From NCBI RefSeq assembly GCF_031882575.1, contig NZ_CP134772.1, positions 5,406,501-5,470,500 on the forward strand: a stretch of DNA of 64,000 nucleotides, read 5' to 3'. Below, in pieces: positions 56,098 to 64,000 of this stretch. Every line of letters begins with the position of its first letter. Within the stretch, counting starts at the first letter, position 1. Both the position numbers and the translations under genes were made by a program. Under the pieces are notes generated by a model, which was given only the letters and a program-made list of their open reading frames with translations, was not told where the DNA came from and searched no databases. Source of the stretch: Pseudomonas sp. VD-NE ins (lineage in GTDB: Bacteria; Pseudomonadota; Gammaproteobacteria; Pseudomonadales; Pseudomonadaceae).

Positions 56098-57456
56098 CAC
56101 AATTCGATTGCCTTGCGCCTCAGTGGAATGTTCACGCTGGTGGCGCTGCTGGTGTTTCTATTGATCGGCGGCGCGTTGTATCAGCAGGTCGATAAAGGCC
56201 TGGGATTGCTCCCGGAAGCCGAGCTGGATGCGCGTTACAGCGTGCTCGAATCGGCACTCAATCGCTTTGGTACACCCGAGCATTGGGTGAAGATCAACGC
56301 CAAGTTGAAGCTGCTCGGTGAGGAAGACAAACGCATTCGTTTCTGGGTGGTGAGTGGTGATCCGGGTTACGAATACGGTCAGCCCGATGCCGCGATTCGT
56401 GCCTTCGCCCAAGGCCCGTTGGGCATGCATGACCTGCAGTTGCCCGACCATCCTTATCCGCTGAAAGTGTTGCTCACCGAGTTGCCAGCCAAGGATCAGC
56501 GCCCGCCGCTGCGCTTCATGATCGGCATCGATACCGAGACGTTTCATGAAACTCAGCACAATCTGTTGATCGCGCTGATCGGGCTGGCGATTGTCGGTGT
56601 ACTGATGGCTTCGGCACTGGGTTATTGGGTCGCCCGGATTGGTTTGAAGCCGTTGATCAAACTGTCCCACGAGGCTCAGCGATTGGCGCCACCCCTACGC
56701 GCCGGGCGCTTGCGTCTGTCGCCGCTGCCACCGGAGCTTGAGCAGTTCGTCGATTCGTTCAACTCGACGCTGGAGCGGGTCGAACAGGCCTACTCGCGAC
56801 TCGAATCGTTCAACGCCGACGTCGCCCATGAACTGCGTTCGCCCCTGACCAATCTGATTGGCCAGACGCAAGTGGCGCTGACCCGTGGGCGTTCTGCCGA
56901 ACACTACTTCGAAGTGCTGCAATCCAATCTCGAAGAGCTGGAACGGCTGCGTTCGATCATCAACGACATGTTGTTTCTGGCCAGTGCCGATCAGGGTAAC
57001 AAGGCGACCAAACTCACCTCGACTTCGCTGGCCGATGAAGTGGCGACGACACTGGAGTATCTGGATTTCATTCTTGAAGACGCGCAGGTTGAAGTGCAGG
57101 TCAGCGGTGATGCGCTGGTGCAGATTGAGGTCGCGCATTTGCGTCGGGCGTTGATTAATTTGCTGAGCAATGCGGTGCAGCACACCGGGGCGGGTCAGGT
57201 GATCGAGGTGCACATTGAGGTTGAAGCGCATCAGGTGAGTATCGGTGTGGCCAACCCCGGATCGCCGATTGCCAGCGAGCATTTGCCACGCTTGTTCGAG
57301 CGCTTTTATCGGGTGGATGCGTCGCGCAGTAACAGTGGCAATAACCATGGGTTGGGGTTGGCGATCGTTAAAGCGATTGCTCTGATGCATGGTGGTGATG
57401 TGTTTGTGCGCAGTGATCGCGGGATGAATACCTTCGGGATTTATTTGCCGGTCTGA
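56083..57456 (+). CDS. Membrane sensor histidine kinase (CusS-like)
   Basis: A 457-residue kinase: membrane segment at about 14-32, periplasmic loop to about 158, second segment at about 160-183, HAMP, HisKA with His249 (FNADVAHELRSPLTN) and HATPase (LINLLSNAVQHTGAG; NNHGLGLAIVKAIA). It partners the regulator at 55156. The first residues (MMTYPH) are encoded by the right arm of the palindromic element. An ATG at 56086 is better spaced from AGGA (8 nt) than the one at 56083. The usual short gap between such genes has been widened by the insertion. Confidence 0.92.
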   Translation: MMTYPHNSIALRLSGMFTLVALLVFLLIGGALYQQVDKGLGLLPEAELDARYSVLESALNRFGTPEHWVKINAKLKLLGEEDKRIRFWVVSGDPGYEYGQPDAAIRAFAQGPLGMHDLQLPDHPYPLKVLLTELPAKDQRPPLRFMIGIDTETFHETQHNLLIALIGLAIVGVLMASALGYWVARIGLKPLIKLSHEAQRLAPPLRAGRLRLSPLPPELEQFVDSFNSTLERVEQAYSRLESFNADVAHELRSPLTNLIGQTQVALTRGRSAEHYFEVLQSNLEELERLRSIINDMLFLASADQGNKATKLTSTSLADEVATTLEYLDFILEDAQVEVQVSGDALVQIEVAHLRRALINLLSNAVQHTGAGQVIEVHIEVEAHQVSIGVANPGSPIASEHLPRLFERFYRVDASRSNSGNNHGLGLAIVKAIALMHGGDVFVRSDRGMNTFGIYLPV

Positions 57457-57460
57457 AAAG

Positions 57461-57635
57461 CCCCTCACCCTAACCCTCCCGAAACGTCGGACCGCCCATA
57501 GGGAGAGGGGACTGACCGAGTTGTTCTCTCGAGTTACACCGACCTGAAATATCCAGTCGAACTCAGGCTTTGAAAAGCCCCCAATCTGCTCCCTTCCCCC
57601 TCGCCCCCTTGGGGGAGAGGGCTGGGGTGAGGGGG
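57461..57635 (+). repeat. Composite CCCTCACCC intergenic repeat, copy D
   Basis: It begins CCCCTCACCCTAACCCTCCC followed by GAAACGTCGGACCGCCCATA, the same variant arm as copy A, then GGGGACTGACCGAGTTGTTC, a centre with TACACCGACCTGAAA, and ends GAGAGGGCTGGGGTGAGGG. It starts 4 nt after the kinase stop. Confidence 0.85.
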
Positions 57636-57775
57636 TTACTCTTGGCTGCACCGCGATCTTCGACTTTTACCTCCTGCGCAACAGTCATTTATGAAAATCA
57701 CGCTGTTTCCCAACGCCCGGCGACCTTATCTTTGCCCGCACCAAACAGCACTCGCCAAGCGAGAAGGTTTTCCAG

Positions 57776-57997
57776 ATGTCCAACAGTATGGGTATTGCCA
57801 GCGCTTTCGTTTTGTCCTCATTGATCCTGTCGCCGATGGCGATGGCTGAAGAATCGCAGTCGTTCGTGGCGCAAAACGTCGCTCGCGCTCAGGCCTACGA
57901 TCAGCATCAGGCCGAAGTGATGGCCAAGGCGCAAGACGCCACGCAAGCCCCGCAGGCTGCCACTTCCCAGGCTCAAGCGGCCGAGAAAGACAGCTGA
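57776..57997 (+). CDS. Small secreted Gln/Ala-rich protein
   Basis: A 73-residue product with a signal peptide (GIASAFVLSSLILSPMAMA, cut near residue 24). The mature part of about 49 residues is rich in Ala and Gln, with no cysteine (VARAQAYDQHQAEVMAKAQD). It is probably a helical or disordered periplasmic peptide. A hairpin terminator follows. Function unknown. Confidence 0.65.
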   Translation: MSNSMGIASAFVLSSLILSPMAMAEESQSFVAQNVARAQAYDQHQAEVMAKAQDATQAPQAATSQAQAAEKDS

Positions 57998-58066
57998 GTC
58001 GCGCACCGCGCCAACGTTTCCCTCGACGCGGTTGTTTGGCTCTTCCCGTTCAACCGTCGTCATTCC

Positions 58067-58094
58067 AGGCCGCTGCCTTTCAGCGGCCTTTTTT
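58067..58094 (+). terminator. Terminator after the small secreted protein
   Basis: AGGCCGCTG, short loop, CAGCGGCCTTTTTT. A clear plus-strand terminator 70 nt past the stop. Confidence 0.85.
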
Positions 58095-58194
58095 CGTTGT
58101 GGTCTGAAAGCCGTTTGGTTCGTCTGTAACAACAAGAAACACCAAGCCCCTCAGGACATTGACGGGCCAGCTGACCCAAGGAGCTCCATCGCAC

Positions 58195-59511
58195 GTGCGT
58201 TACCCAGTTCGCTTCACCCCGCTGTTCATTGCAATTGCCGCAACGATTGCCCCTGCCGCTCACGCCGACGAGCCTGCCAAAGAAGGCTTTGTCGAAGGTT
58301 CGAGCCTCAACCTCAACGTTCGCAACTACTACATGAATCGCAACCGCTTGCAGAAAGCGGACGACAACATCGAGTGGGGCCAGGGCTTTCTTGGCCTCTT
58401 CAAGTCGGGTTACACCGAAGGCACGGTCGGTTTCGGTATTGATGCCCACGCCATGCTCGGGCTGAAGCTGGATGGCGGTGGCGGCACCGATGGTTCGAGC
58501 ATCTTGCCGGTCCGAGAGAATGGCGGCAAAGCACCGGGGTCGTTCTCCACCGCAGGCGGCACGCTGAAAATACGCGCGTTCGATACCGAGTTGAAGGCCG
58601 GTGACCTGTTCCTCACCAATCCGGTAATTGCCGGCGGTGACACGCGCATGCTGCCGCAGACCTTTCGTGGTGTGAGCCTGAGCAACCACAGCTTCGACGG
58701 CTGGCTGATCGAAGGCGGTCAGGCCAGTTTCACCAAGCCGTACAACCAAAGCGGTCACACGCGCATTGGCACTTCCTACGGCACCTTGGCTGACGGCGAC
58801 GAGAGTCAGCACCTGAACTGGGCCGGTGTGGCCTGGAGCGGCGTCGAAGGTCTGACCAGCAGCCTCTACGCTTCTGAGCTCAAGGACATCTGGAACCAGT
58901 ACTACTACGACCTCGACTACACCTGGCAGTTGAACGATCTGGTCAGCCTCAACCCGGGCTTGCACTTCTATCACACGCAAGACACCGGTGATGCGCTGCT
59001 GGGCAACATCGACAACAACACCTACAGCCTGCATTTCACCGTGGGTATCGGTAGCCACAGCGTTACTGCTGCGTATCAGCGGGTCAACGGCAACACCCCG
59101 TTCGACTACATCAGTCAGGGCGACAGCGTTTACCTCGACAACTCGCAGCAGTATTCCGACTTCAACGGTCCGAACGAGCGCTCGTGGAAGCTCAAATACG
59201 CTTATGACTTCGCCGGTATCGGCATGCCGGGACTGACCTCGTCGGTCTCCTACTCGCGCGGCACGGTTGACTTGACCAAAGTCGACGCCGACAGCAAAGG
59301 CTACTCCAATTGGTACAGCGCCGATGGCCGCAACGCCAAGCATTGGGAACGCGATCTCGACTTGAAGTACGTGGTGCAGAGCGGTCAGGCCAAGGATCTG
59401 GCAGTCCACCTGCAATGGGCGACCAACCGAGGCGGCAACGGCTACGGCGTGATTGATTCGGACACAGATGAATACCGTGTTGTCATCGACTACCCGATCA
59501 ACGTCTTCTAA
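58195..59511 (+). CDS. OprD-family outer-membrane porin
   Basis: A 438-residue protein with a signal peptide ([18 protein letters not shown]) and an 18-strand barrel pattern. The features [39 protein letters not shown] and the terminal phenylalanine ([13 protein letters not shown]) are OprD hallmarks. This family takes up amino acids, peptides or aromatic acids; the substrate here is not evident. The start is GTG at 58195, preceded by AAGGAG 11 nt upstream; a reading from 58159 would spoil the signal peptide. Confidence 0.92.
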   Translation: MRYPVRFTPLFIAIAATIAPAAHADEPAKEGFVEGSSLNLNVRNYYMNRNRLQKADDNIEWGQGFLGLFKSGYTEGTVGFGIDAHAMLGLKLDGGGGTDGSSILPVRENGGKAPGSFSTAGGTLKIRAFDTELKAGDLFLTNPVIAGGDTRMLPQTFRGVSLSNHSFDGWLIEGGQASFTKPYNQSGHTRIGTSYGTLADGDESQHLNWAGVAWSGVEGLTSSLYASELKDIWNQYYYDLDYTWQLNDLVSLNPGLHFYHTQDTGDALLGNIDNNTYSLHFTVGIGSHSVTAAYQRVNGNTPFDYISQGDSVYLDNSQQYSDFNGPNERSWKLKYAYDFAGIGMPGLTSSVSYSRGTVDLTKVDADSKGYSNWYSADGRNAKHWERDLDLKYVVQSGQAKDLAVHLQWATNRGGNGYGVIDSDTDEYRVVIDYPINVF

Positions 59512-59567
59512 GATCGGCGCTAAGCTGACTGCAGACTGACTCCGATAGCTCAAGCAATGACCAAACC

Positions 59568-59670
59568 TGTGGGAGCGAGCTTGCTCCGGGCGGCGTTCCG
59601 ACGAAAGCGGTCTTTCAGCAACATTGATGTTGGCTGACACAACGCATTCGCGAGCAAGCTCGCTCCCACA
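59568..59670. repeat. REP-type inverted pair, GAGCTTGCTCGCGA family
   Basis: TGTGGGAGCGAGCTTGCTCC (from 59568) and the inverted ...GAGCAAGCTCGCTCCCACA ending at 59670. The left arm differs at its inner end (CCGGGC in place of GCGA), so the pair is diverged. It lies between the porin and the cyclase gene. Confidence 0.88.
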
Positions 59671-59745
59671 GGTATTTTGCGTCAAGCGCTTCGGTGGTGT
59701 TGTGCAACTACGCTTATAAGACTTCCCCCAACCGACAGCCCAATC

Positions 59746-61257
59746 ATGATCGCGAGCCGTACCCCACCCGTTGCGGGCAAGACCGGACGCCCCGAGTTGC
59801 TGCTGATCTGCGGCAGTTCGCTGACCGTGATCGCGATTCTGTGCATCGTCACGTTCCTGCTGATCCGCGAGCACGCCAACGCTCAGGAATCGGCGACCCG
59901 CAGCGCCACCACCATCGCCCAGCTGATCGACGCCGATGTGCTGCGCACCGTCGAGTTGTACGACTTGACCCTGCAAGGCCTGATCGCCGCCGCCCAGCGC
60001 GATGACCTGCAAGATGTCTCTCCGCAGATCCGTCATCTGGCGCTGTTCGATCGTTCGACCACGGCACGCTTCAAGGGCGACATTCTGCTTCTCGACAAGC
60101 TGGGAGATGTGATTGCCGACTCCTCGCGAATCGAGCCGAAACCGGGCAACTTTGCCGACCGCGATTACTTCCTCGCCCACGCGTTCAACCGCGATGTCGG
60201 CATGTTTATCAGCCGCCCGTTCAAGACCCGCTGCAACTGCGACGAGGCCAATCAATGGCGGATCAGTTTCAGCCGACGAATTTCCTCGGAGTCCGGTGAG
60301 TTTGCCGGCGTGGCCGTCGCGTCGATGAAGCTCGATTACTTCGACCAGTTGTTCAACAGCCTCGACATTGGCAAAGACAGCACGCTGAACATCATCGATA
60401 ACGACGGCGTCCTGCTGGCGCAGAAGCCCTATCTGCAGAGTGATTCGATCGGCAAGAGCTTCGGCAACCGGCCCAACGTCATACGGATTCTGCGCGACAA
60501 GAGTGGCAATGGCAGTTTCAACAGCGTTTCGAGCATCGACCATCAGCAACGTCTCTATACCTATTCGCGGGTCGGCAATCTGCCGTTGATCGTGATGGTC
60601 GCGCTGTCCAGCGACGAGGTGTTCGGCACGTGGCGTCGTACCGCCCTGTTGATCAGCGGCGCCACGGGGGTGTTGTGCGTGGGGTTGCTGTGGCTGACCT
60701 GGTTGCTAGCCCGCGAGTTACGCTTGCGTCAACGGGCCGAGCGGGAGCTGGCGCAACTGGCCGCCACCGATGCACTGACCGGTGTGGCCAATCGGCGGAT
60801 GCTCGATCAGGCGTTGCGTCACGAGTGGTTCCGCGCCCAGCGCTCGGGCAAGCCGATGTCGGTGATGATGATTGATGCCGATCACTTCAAGGCTTTCAAT
60901 GACCGACATGGGCATCAGGGCGGGGATCAGGCGCTGAAGACGCTAGCCCGTGTCATCACTGAAAATGTCCGGCGACCGGCGGATCTGGTCGCGCGTTATG
61001 GCGGCGAGGAGTTCTCTGTGATTCTCGCCGAGACCGACGGTCATGGCGCGCTACAGATCGCCGAGCATATTCGTCAGGCCGTAGAGCAGTTGCCGTTGGT
61101 CGACGGGGCCGAGCGGCCGATAACCGTGAGTATTGGCATCGCGACGTGGACGGCGGCGAGTGAGATGACCCTGGAGCAGTTGCTGTTTGCGGCGGACAAG
61201 GCGTTGTATCAGGCCAAGGAAGGTGGGCGTAATCGGGTGGTGGTGGCTTCCGCCTGA
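59746..61257 (+). CDS. Membrane diguanylate cyclase with periplasmic sensor
   Basis: A 503-residue protein that should make cyclic di-GMP. It has a membrane segment at about 19-41, a periplasmic dCache-like sensor to about 290, a second segment at about 298-320, and a GGDEF domain at about 340-500. The active site reads RYGGEEFSVI, and the inhibitory RxxD (RPAD) lies five residues before GGEEF, so product inhibition is likely. I use the ATG at 59746. The sensor ligand is unknown. Stands alone downstream of the porin. Confidence 0.93.
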   Translation: MIASRTPPVAGKTGRPELLLICGSSLTVIAILCIVTFLLIREHANAQESATRSATTIAQLIDADVLRTVELYDLTLQGLIAAAQRDDLQDVSPQIRHLALFDRSTTARFKGDILLLDKLGDVIADSSRIEPKPGNFADRDYFLAHAFNRDVGMFISRPFKTRCNCDEANQWRISFSRRISSESGEFAGVAVASMKLDYFDQLFNSLDIGKDSTLNIIDNDGVLLAQKPYLQSDSIGKSFGNRPNVIRILRDKSGNGSFNSVSSIDHQQRLYTYSRVGNLPLIVMVALSSDEVFGTWRRTALLISGATGVLCVGLLWLTWLLARELRLRQRAERELAQLAATDALTGVANRRMLDQALRHEWFRAQRSGKPMSVMMIDADHFKAFNDRHGHQGGDQALKTLARVITENVRRPADLVARYGGEEFSVILAETDGHGALQIAEHIRQAVEQLPLVDGAERPITVSIGIATWTAASEMTLEQLLFAADKALYQAKEGGRNRVVVASA

Positions 61258-61281
61258 TAGATGTATTGGCTTCACCGGCCC

Positions 61282-61374
61282 TATCGCTGGCAAGCCAGCT
61301 CCCACAGGGATTTGTGATGTGCTGCAGATTTGTGATTCACAAAGAAACCTGTGGGAGCTGGCTTGCCAGCGATA
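61282..61374. repeat. REP-type inverted pair, CGCTGGCAAGCC family
   Basis: TATCGCTGGCAAGCCAGCTC (from 61282) and inverted ...CTGGCTTGCCAGCGATA ending at 61374, loop about 43 nt. Between the convergent cyclase and lpxC genes. Confidence 0.92.
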
Positions 61375-61407
61375 TGGCCAGATCAGGCACTAGAAAAACC
61401 ACAGGCA

Positions 61408-61442
61408 TAAAAAAAGGCCATCCGAGGATGGCCTTCAAAAAA
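61408..61442 (-). terminator. Terminator after lpxC
   Basis: AAAAAAAGGCCATC, CGAG loop, GATGGCCTTCAAAAAA; on the minus strand GGCCATC...GATGGCC is followed by seven T, 17 nt past the lpxC stop. Confidence 0.85.
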
Positions 61443-61459
61443 CTAGAGAGGTTTTTTAC

Positions 61460-62407
<948 letters not shown>

Positions 62408-62483
62408 TCAACAAAGGCTGGCGATGATAGCAGACCATGCCTTTGCTGAACACCAATCACCTTCATAGCCCTGATACATTCCA

Positions 62484-63680
62484 TCAATCGGCCTGACGAC
62501 GCAGGAATGCCGGGATGTCCAGGTAGTCCAGATCATCTTGCGGATTCATCTTCGCGGCAGCCGCAGCACCGGCCTGAGCCTGGTTGCGCATGACGGTCGG
62601 ACGGTCCAGATCACGGTAGTTCACCGCTGGCGCTTCCTGACGGGCCGGAGCCGGTTGTTGCACCTGGGCGGAAGCCATGGAGGTGTGAACGGTGTTGTCG
62701 ATGACCTTTACAGGCTTCTCGATTTTCGCGCCCAGACCGGTGGCAACCACGGTCACGTGCAGCTCGTCGCGCATGTCCGGATCGATAACGGTACCGACCT
62801 TGACCATCGCGTGCTCGGAAGCGAAGGCTTCGATGATGCTACCCACGTCGGAGTACTCACCCAGAGACAGGTCAGGACCGGCGGTGATGTTCACCAGAAT
62901 GCCGCGTGCGCCTTGCAGGTTCACGTCTTCCAGCAGCGGGTTGCGGATGGCCGCTTCGGTTGCTTCACGTGCACGGTTCGGACCGCTGGCGCAGCCAGTG
63001 CCCATCATCGCCATGCCCATTTCGCTCATCACGGTACGTACGTCGGCGAAGTCGACGTTGATCATGCCCGGACGCTTGATGATGTCGGAGATACCGCGAA
63101 CGGCACCGGCCAGTACATCGTCAGCCTTGGCGAAAGCCGACAAGAGGCTTGCGTCTTTACCGAGGATGGTCAGCAGCTTCTCGTTCGGAATGGTGATCAA
63201 CGAGTCGACGCTTTCCGAGAGCATGCGGATGCCTTCGTCGGCGATCTGCATACGCTTGCGGCCTTCGAACGGGAACGGACGCGTTACGACAGCAACGGTC
63301 AGAATGCCCATTTCCTTGGCCACTTCGGCGATGATCGGCGCAGCACCGGTACCGGTACCGCCGCCCATGCCAGTGGTGATGAACACCATGTTGGTGCCCT
63401 GCAGGACTTCGGCAATGCGCTCACGGTCTTCGAGAGCGGCCTGACGACCTACTTCAGGGTTGGCGCCAGCGCCCAGACCTTTGGTCACGCCGGTGCCCAG
63501 TTGCAGAATGGTACGCGCGCCGATGTTTTTCAGCGCTTGAGCATCAGTGTTGGCGCAGATGAATTCAACGCCTTCGATGTTGCTCTTGACCATGTGATTG
63601 ACAGCGTTGCCGCCGCCACCGCCAACACCGATAACTTTGATTACCGGGCTTGCGGGGATGTTGTCTACGAGTTCGAACAT
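62484..63680 (-). CDS. ftsZ: Cell division GTPase FtsZ
   Basis: A 398-residue tubulin homologue that forms the division ring. The tubulin signature GGGTGTGAAPIIAEVA is at about 105-120, the T7 synergy region DPDMRDELHVTVVATG is near 300, and the C-terminal peptide DDLDYLDIPAFLRRQAD that binds FtsA and ZipA is intact. A variable Ala/Gln-rich linker lies between. ftsA is upstream (68-nt gap). Confidence 0.98.
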   Translation of the reverse strand: MFELVDNIPASPVIKVIGVGGGGGNAVNHMVKSNIEGVEFICANTDAQALKNIGARTILQLGTGVTKGLGAGANPEVGRQAALEDRERIAEVLQGTNMVFITTGMGGGTGTGAAPIIAEVAKEMGILTVAVVTRPFPFEGRKRMQIADEGIRMLSESVDSLITIPNEKLLTILGKDASLLSAFAKADDVLAGAVRGISDIIKRPGMINVDFADVRTVMSEMGMAMMGTGCASGPNRAREATEAAIRNPLLEDVNLQGARGILVNITAGPDLSLGEYSDVGSIIEAFASEHAMVKVGTVIDPDMRDELHVTVVATGLGAKIEKPVKVIDNTVHTSMASAQVQQPAPARQEAPAVNYRDLDRPTVMRNQAQAGAAAAAKMNPQDDLDYLDIPAFLRRQAD

Positions 63681-63748
63681 TTTCCCTCTCCTTACATTCT
63701 CTAGTTTTTTCGCCTACTGCATTTTTGTTGCGGTGTTGCGGTAAAGCT

Positions 63749-64000
63749 TTAGAAGTTGCCTTGAACCCACTTCTTCAATCGGTCCAGCAACGGCGCCTGT
63801 GGCTCTTCGTTGCTGTAGCTGTCGCGGCTGCCGATGCCGGAGAACGAAACCCCGTCGGACTGCTTTTGCAGGCCGTACATCAACAAGCCAACGCCAGTGG
63901 AATAAATCGGGTTGCGCACCACGTCATCCAGGCCCTTGACGCCATGCGGCACACCGAGGCGGACCGGCATGTGGAAGATTTCTTCGGCCAGTTCAGTGGC
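63749..64000 (-). CDS. ftsA: Cell division protein FtsA, C-terminal part (runs off the window)
   Basis: Only the last 83 codons are present (ATELAEEIFHMPVRLGVPHG to the stop at 63749). The conserved VRNPIYSTGVGLLMYGLQ segment and the C-terminal amphipathic helix (LLDRLKKWVQGNF), which anchors FtsA to the membrane, are visible. It precedes ftsZ, as in nearly all dcw clusters. The reading frame is open to the window edge. Confidence 0.95.
   Translation of the reverse strand, partial: ATELAEEIFHMPVRLGVPHGVKGLDDVVRNPIYSTGVGLLMYGLQKQSDGVSFSGIGSRDSYSNEEPQAPLLDRLKKWVQGNF

Noticed and set aside
58060..60549. An 829-codon open frame on the minus strand
   Set aside because: It runs antisense through a terminator, the porin, a REP doublet and part of the cyclase gene, so it cannot be one protein gene.

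Overview
The window is chromosomal DNA of a Pseudomonas species, most likely of the P. fluorescens group. The evidence is the GC-rich codon use, the gene order hisS-ispG-rodZ-pilW-rlmN-ndk and iscX-fdx-hscA-hscB-iscA-iscU-iscS-iscR-cysE-trmJ-suhB, the queA-tgt-yajC-secD-secF block, the ftsA-ftsZ-lpxC end of the division cluster, and many REP-type palindromes of the GTGGGAGCGAGC kind. This is inferred from gene content; no database search was possible. No prophage, insertion sequence, integrase or CRISPR array was seen.

Layout. 1-7.2 kb (minus strand): hisS start, ispG, rodZ, pilW, rlmN, ndk, then the tail of the isc cluster. 4.8-10.5 kb: the complete isc iron-sulfur cluster operon, led by iscR with two IscR-type operators and ended by a hairpin terminator whose loop carries a TATAAT that may serve ndk. 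10.6-13.2 kb: cysE and trmJ (minus), suhB (plus). 13.4-19.5 kb: a glycine-zipper protein, then secF, secD, yajC, tgt and queA. 19.6-24.6 kb: tRNA-Leu(CAA), several uncharacterised small genes including two tandem membrane-protein paralogues with matching promoters, and a PhoD-like phosphatase. 24.8-28.6 kb: a yefM-yoeB toxin-antitoxin pair running 23 nt into an ArgD-like aminotransferase gene, a LysR regulator, an acetyltransferase and a membrane protein. 28.6-34.0 kb: an exported methionine-sulfoxide repair set (msrB, dipZ-like, msrA) divergent from a two-component system. 34.1-36.0 kb: an unknown protein, ridA and a deletion scar made of two gene relics. 36.0-40.9 kb: cyoABCDE cytochrome bo3 oxidase. 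41.6-45.3 kb: dsbB, hmp and norR, with a sigma-54 promoter and three NorR sites between hmp and norR. 45.6-49.8 kb: cheV, an acetyltransferase, a YkgJ-type protein and small secreted or cytoplasmic proteins. 49.8-50.9 kb: a structured RNA leader and dispersed repeats. 50.9-57.5 kb: an RND efflux pair followed by its probable two-component regulators, which are separated by a 269-bp nested palindrome. 57.7-61.3 kb: a small secreted protein, an OprD-family porin and a diguanylate cyclase. 61.4-64 kb: lpxC, ftsZ and the end of ftsA.

How it fits together. CysE makes O-acetylserine for the cysteine that IscS later uses as sulfur donor, and the Isc products supply clusters to enzymes such as IspG and RlmN in the same window. 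MsrB/DipZ/MsrA look like one reducing system outside the cytoplasmic membrane, probably controlled by the adjacent kinase and regulator. NorR and Hmp form a nitric oxide detoxification switch. The RND adaptor/permease and the OmpR/EnvZ-type pair behind them look like one efflux module lacking its own outer-membrane channel.

The least explained items are (i) the leader of the DUF6124-like gene at 49.8-50.06 kb, where one 19-nt segment can pair either with an upstream copy or with the ribosome-binding region, (ii) the 269-bp palindromic element that supplies the start codon of the sensor kinase at 56.08 kb, and (iii) a four-copy composite repeat family found between genes.
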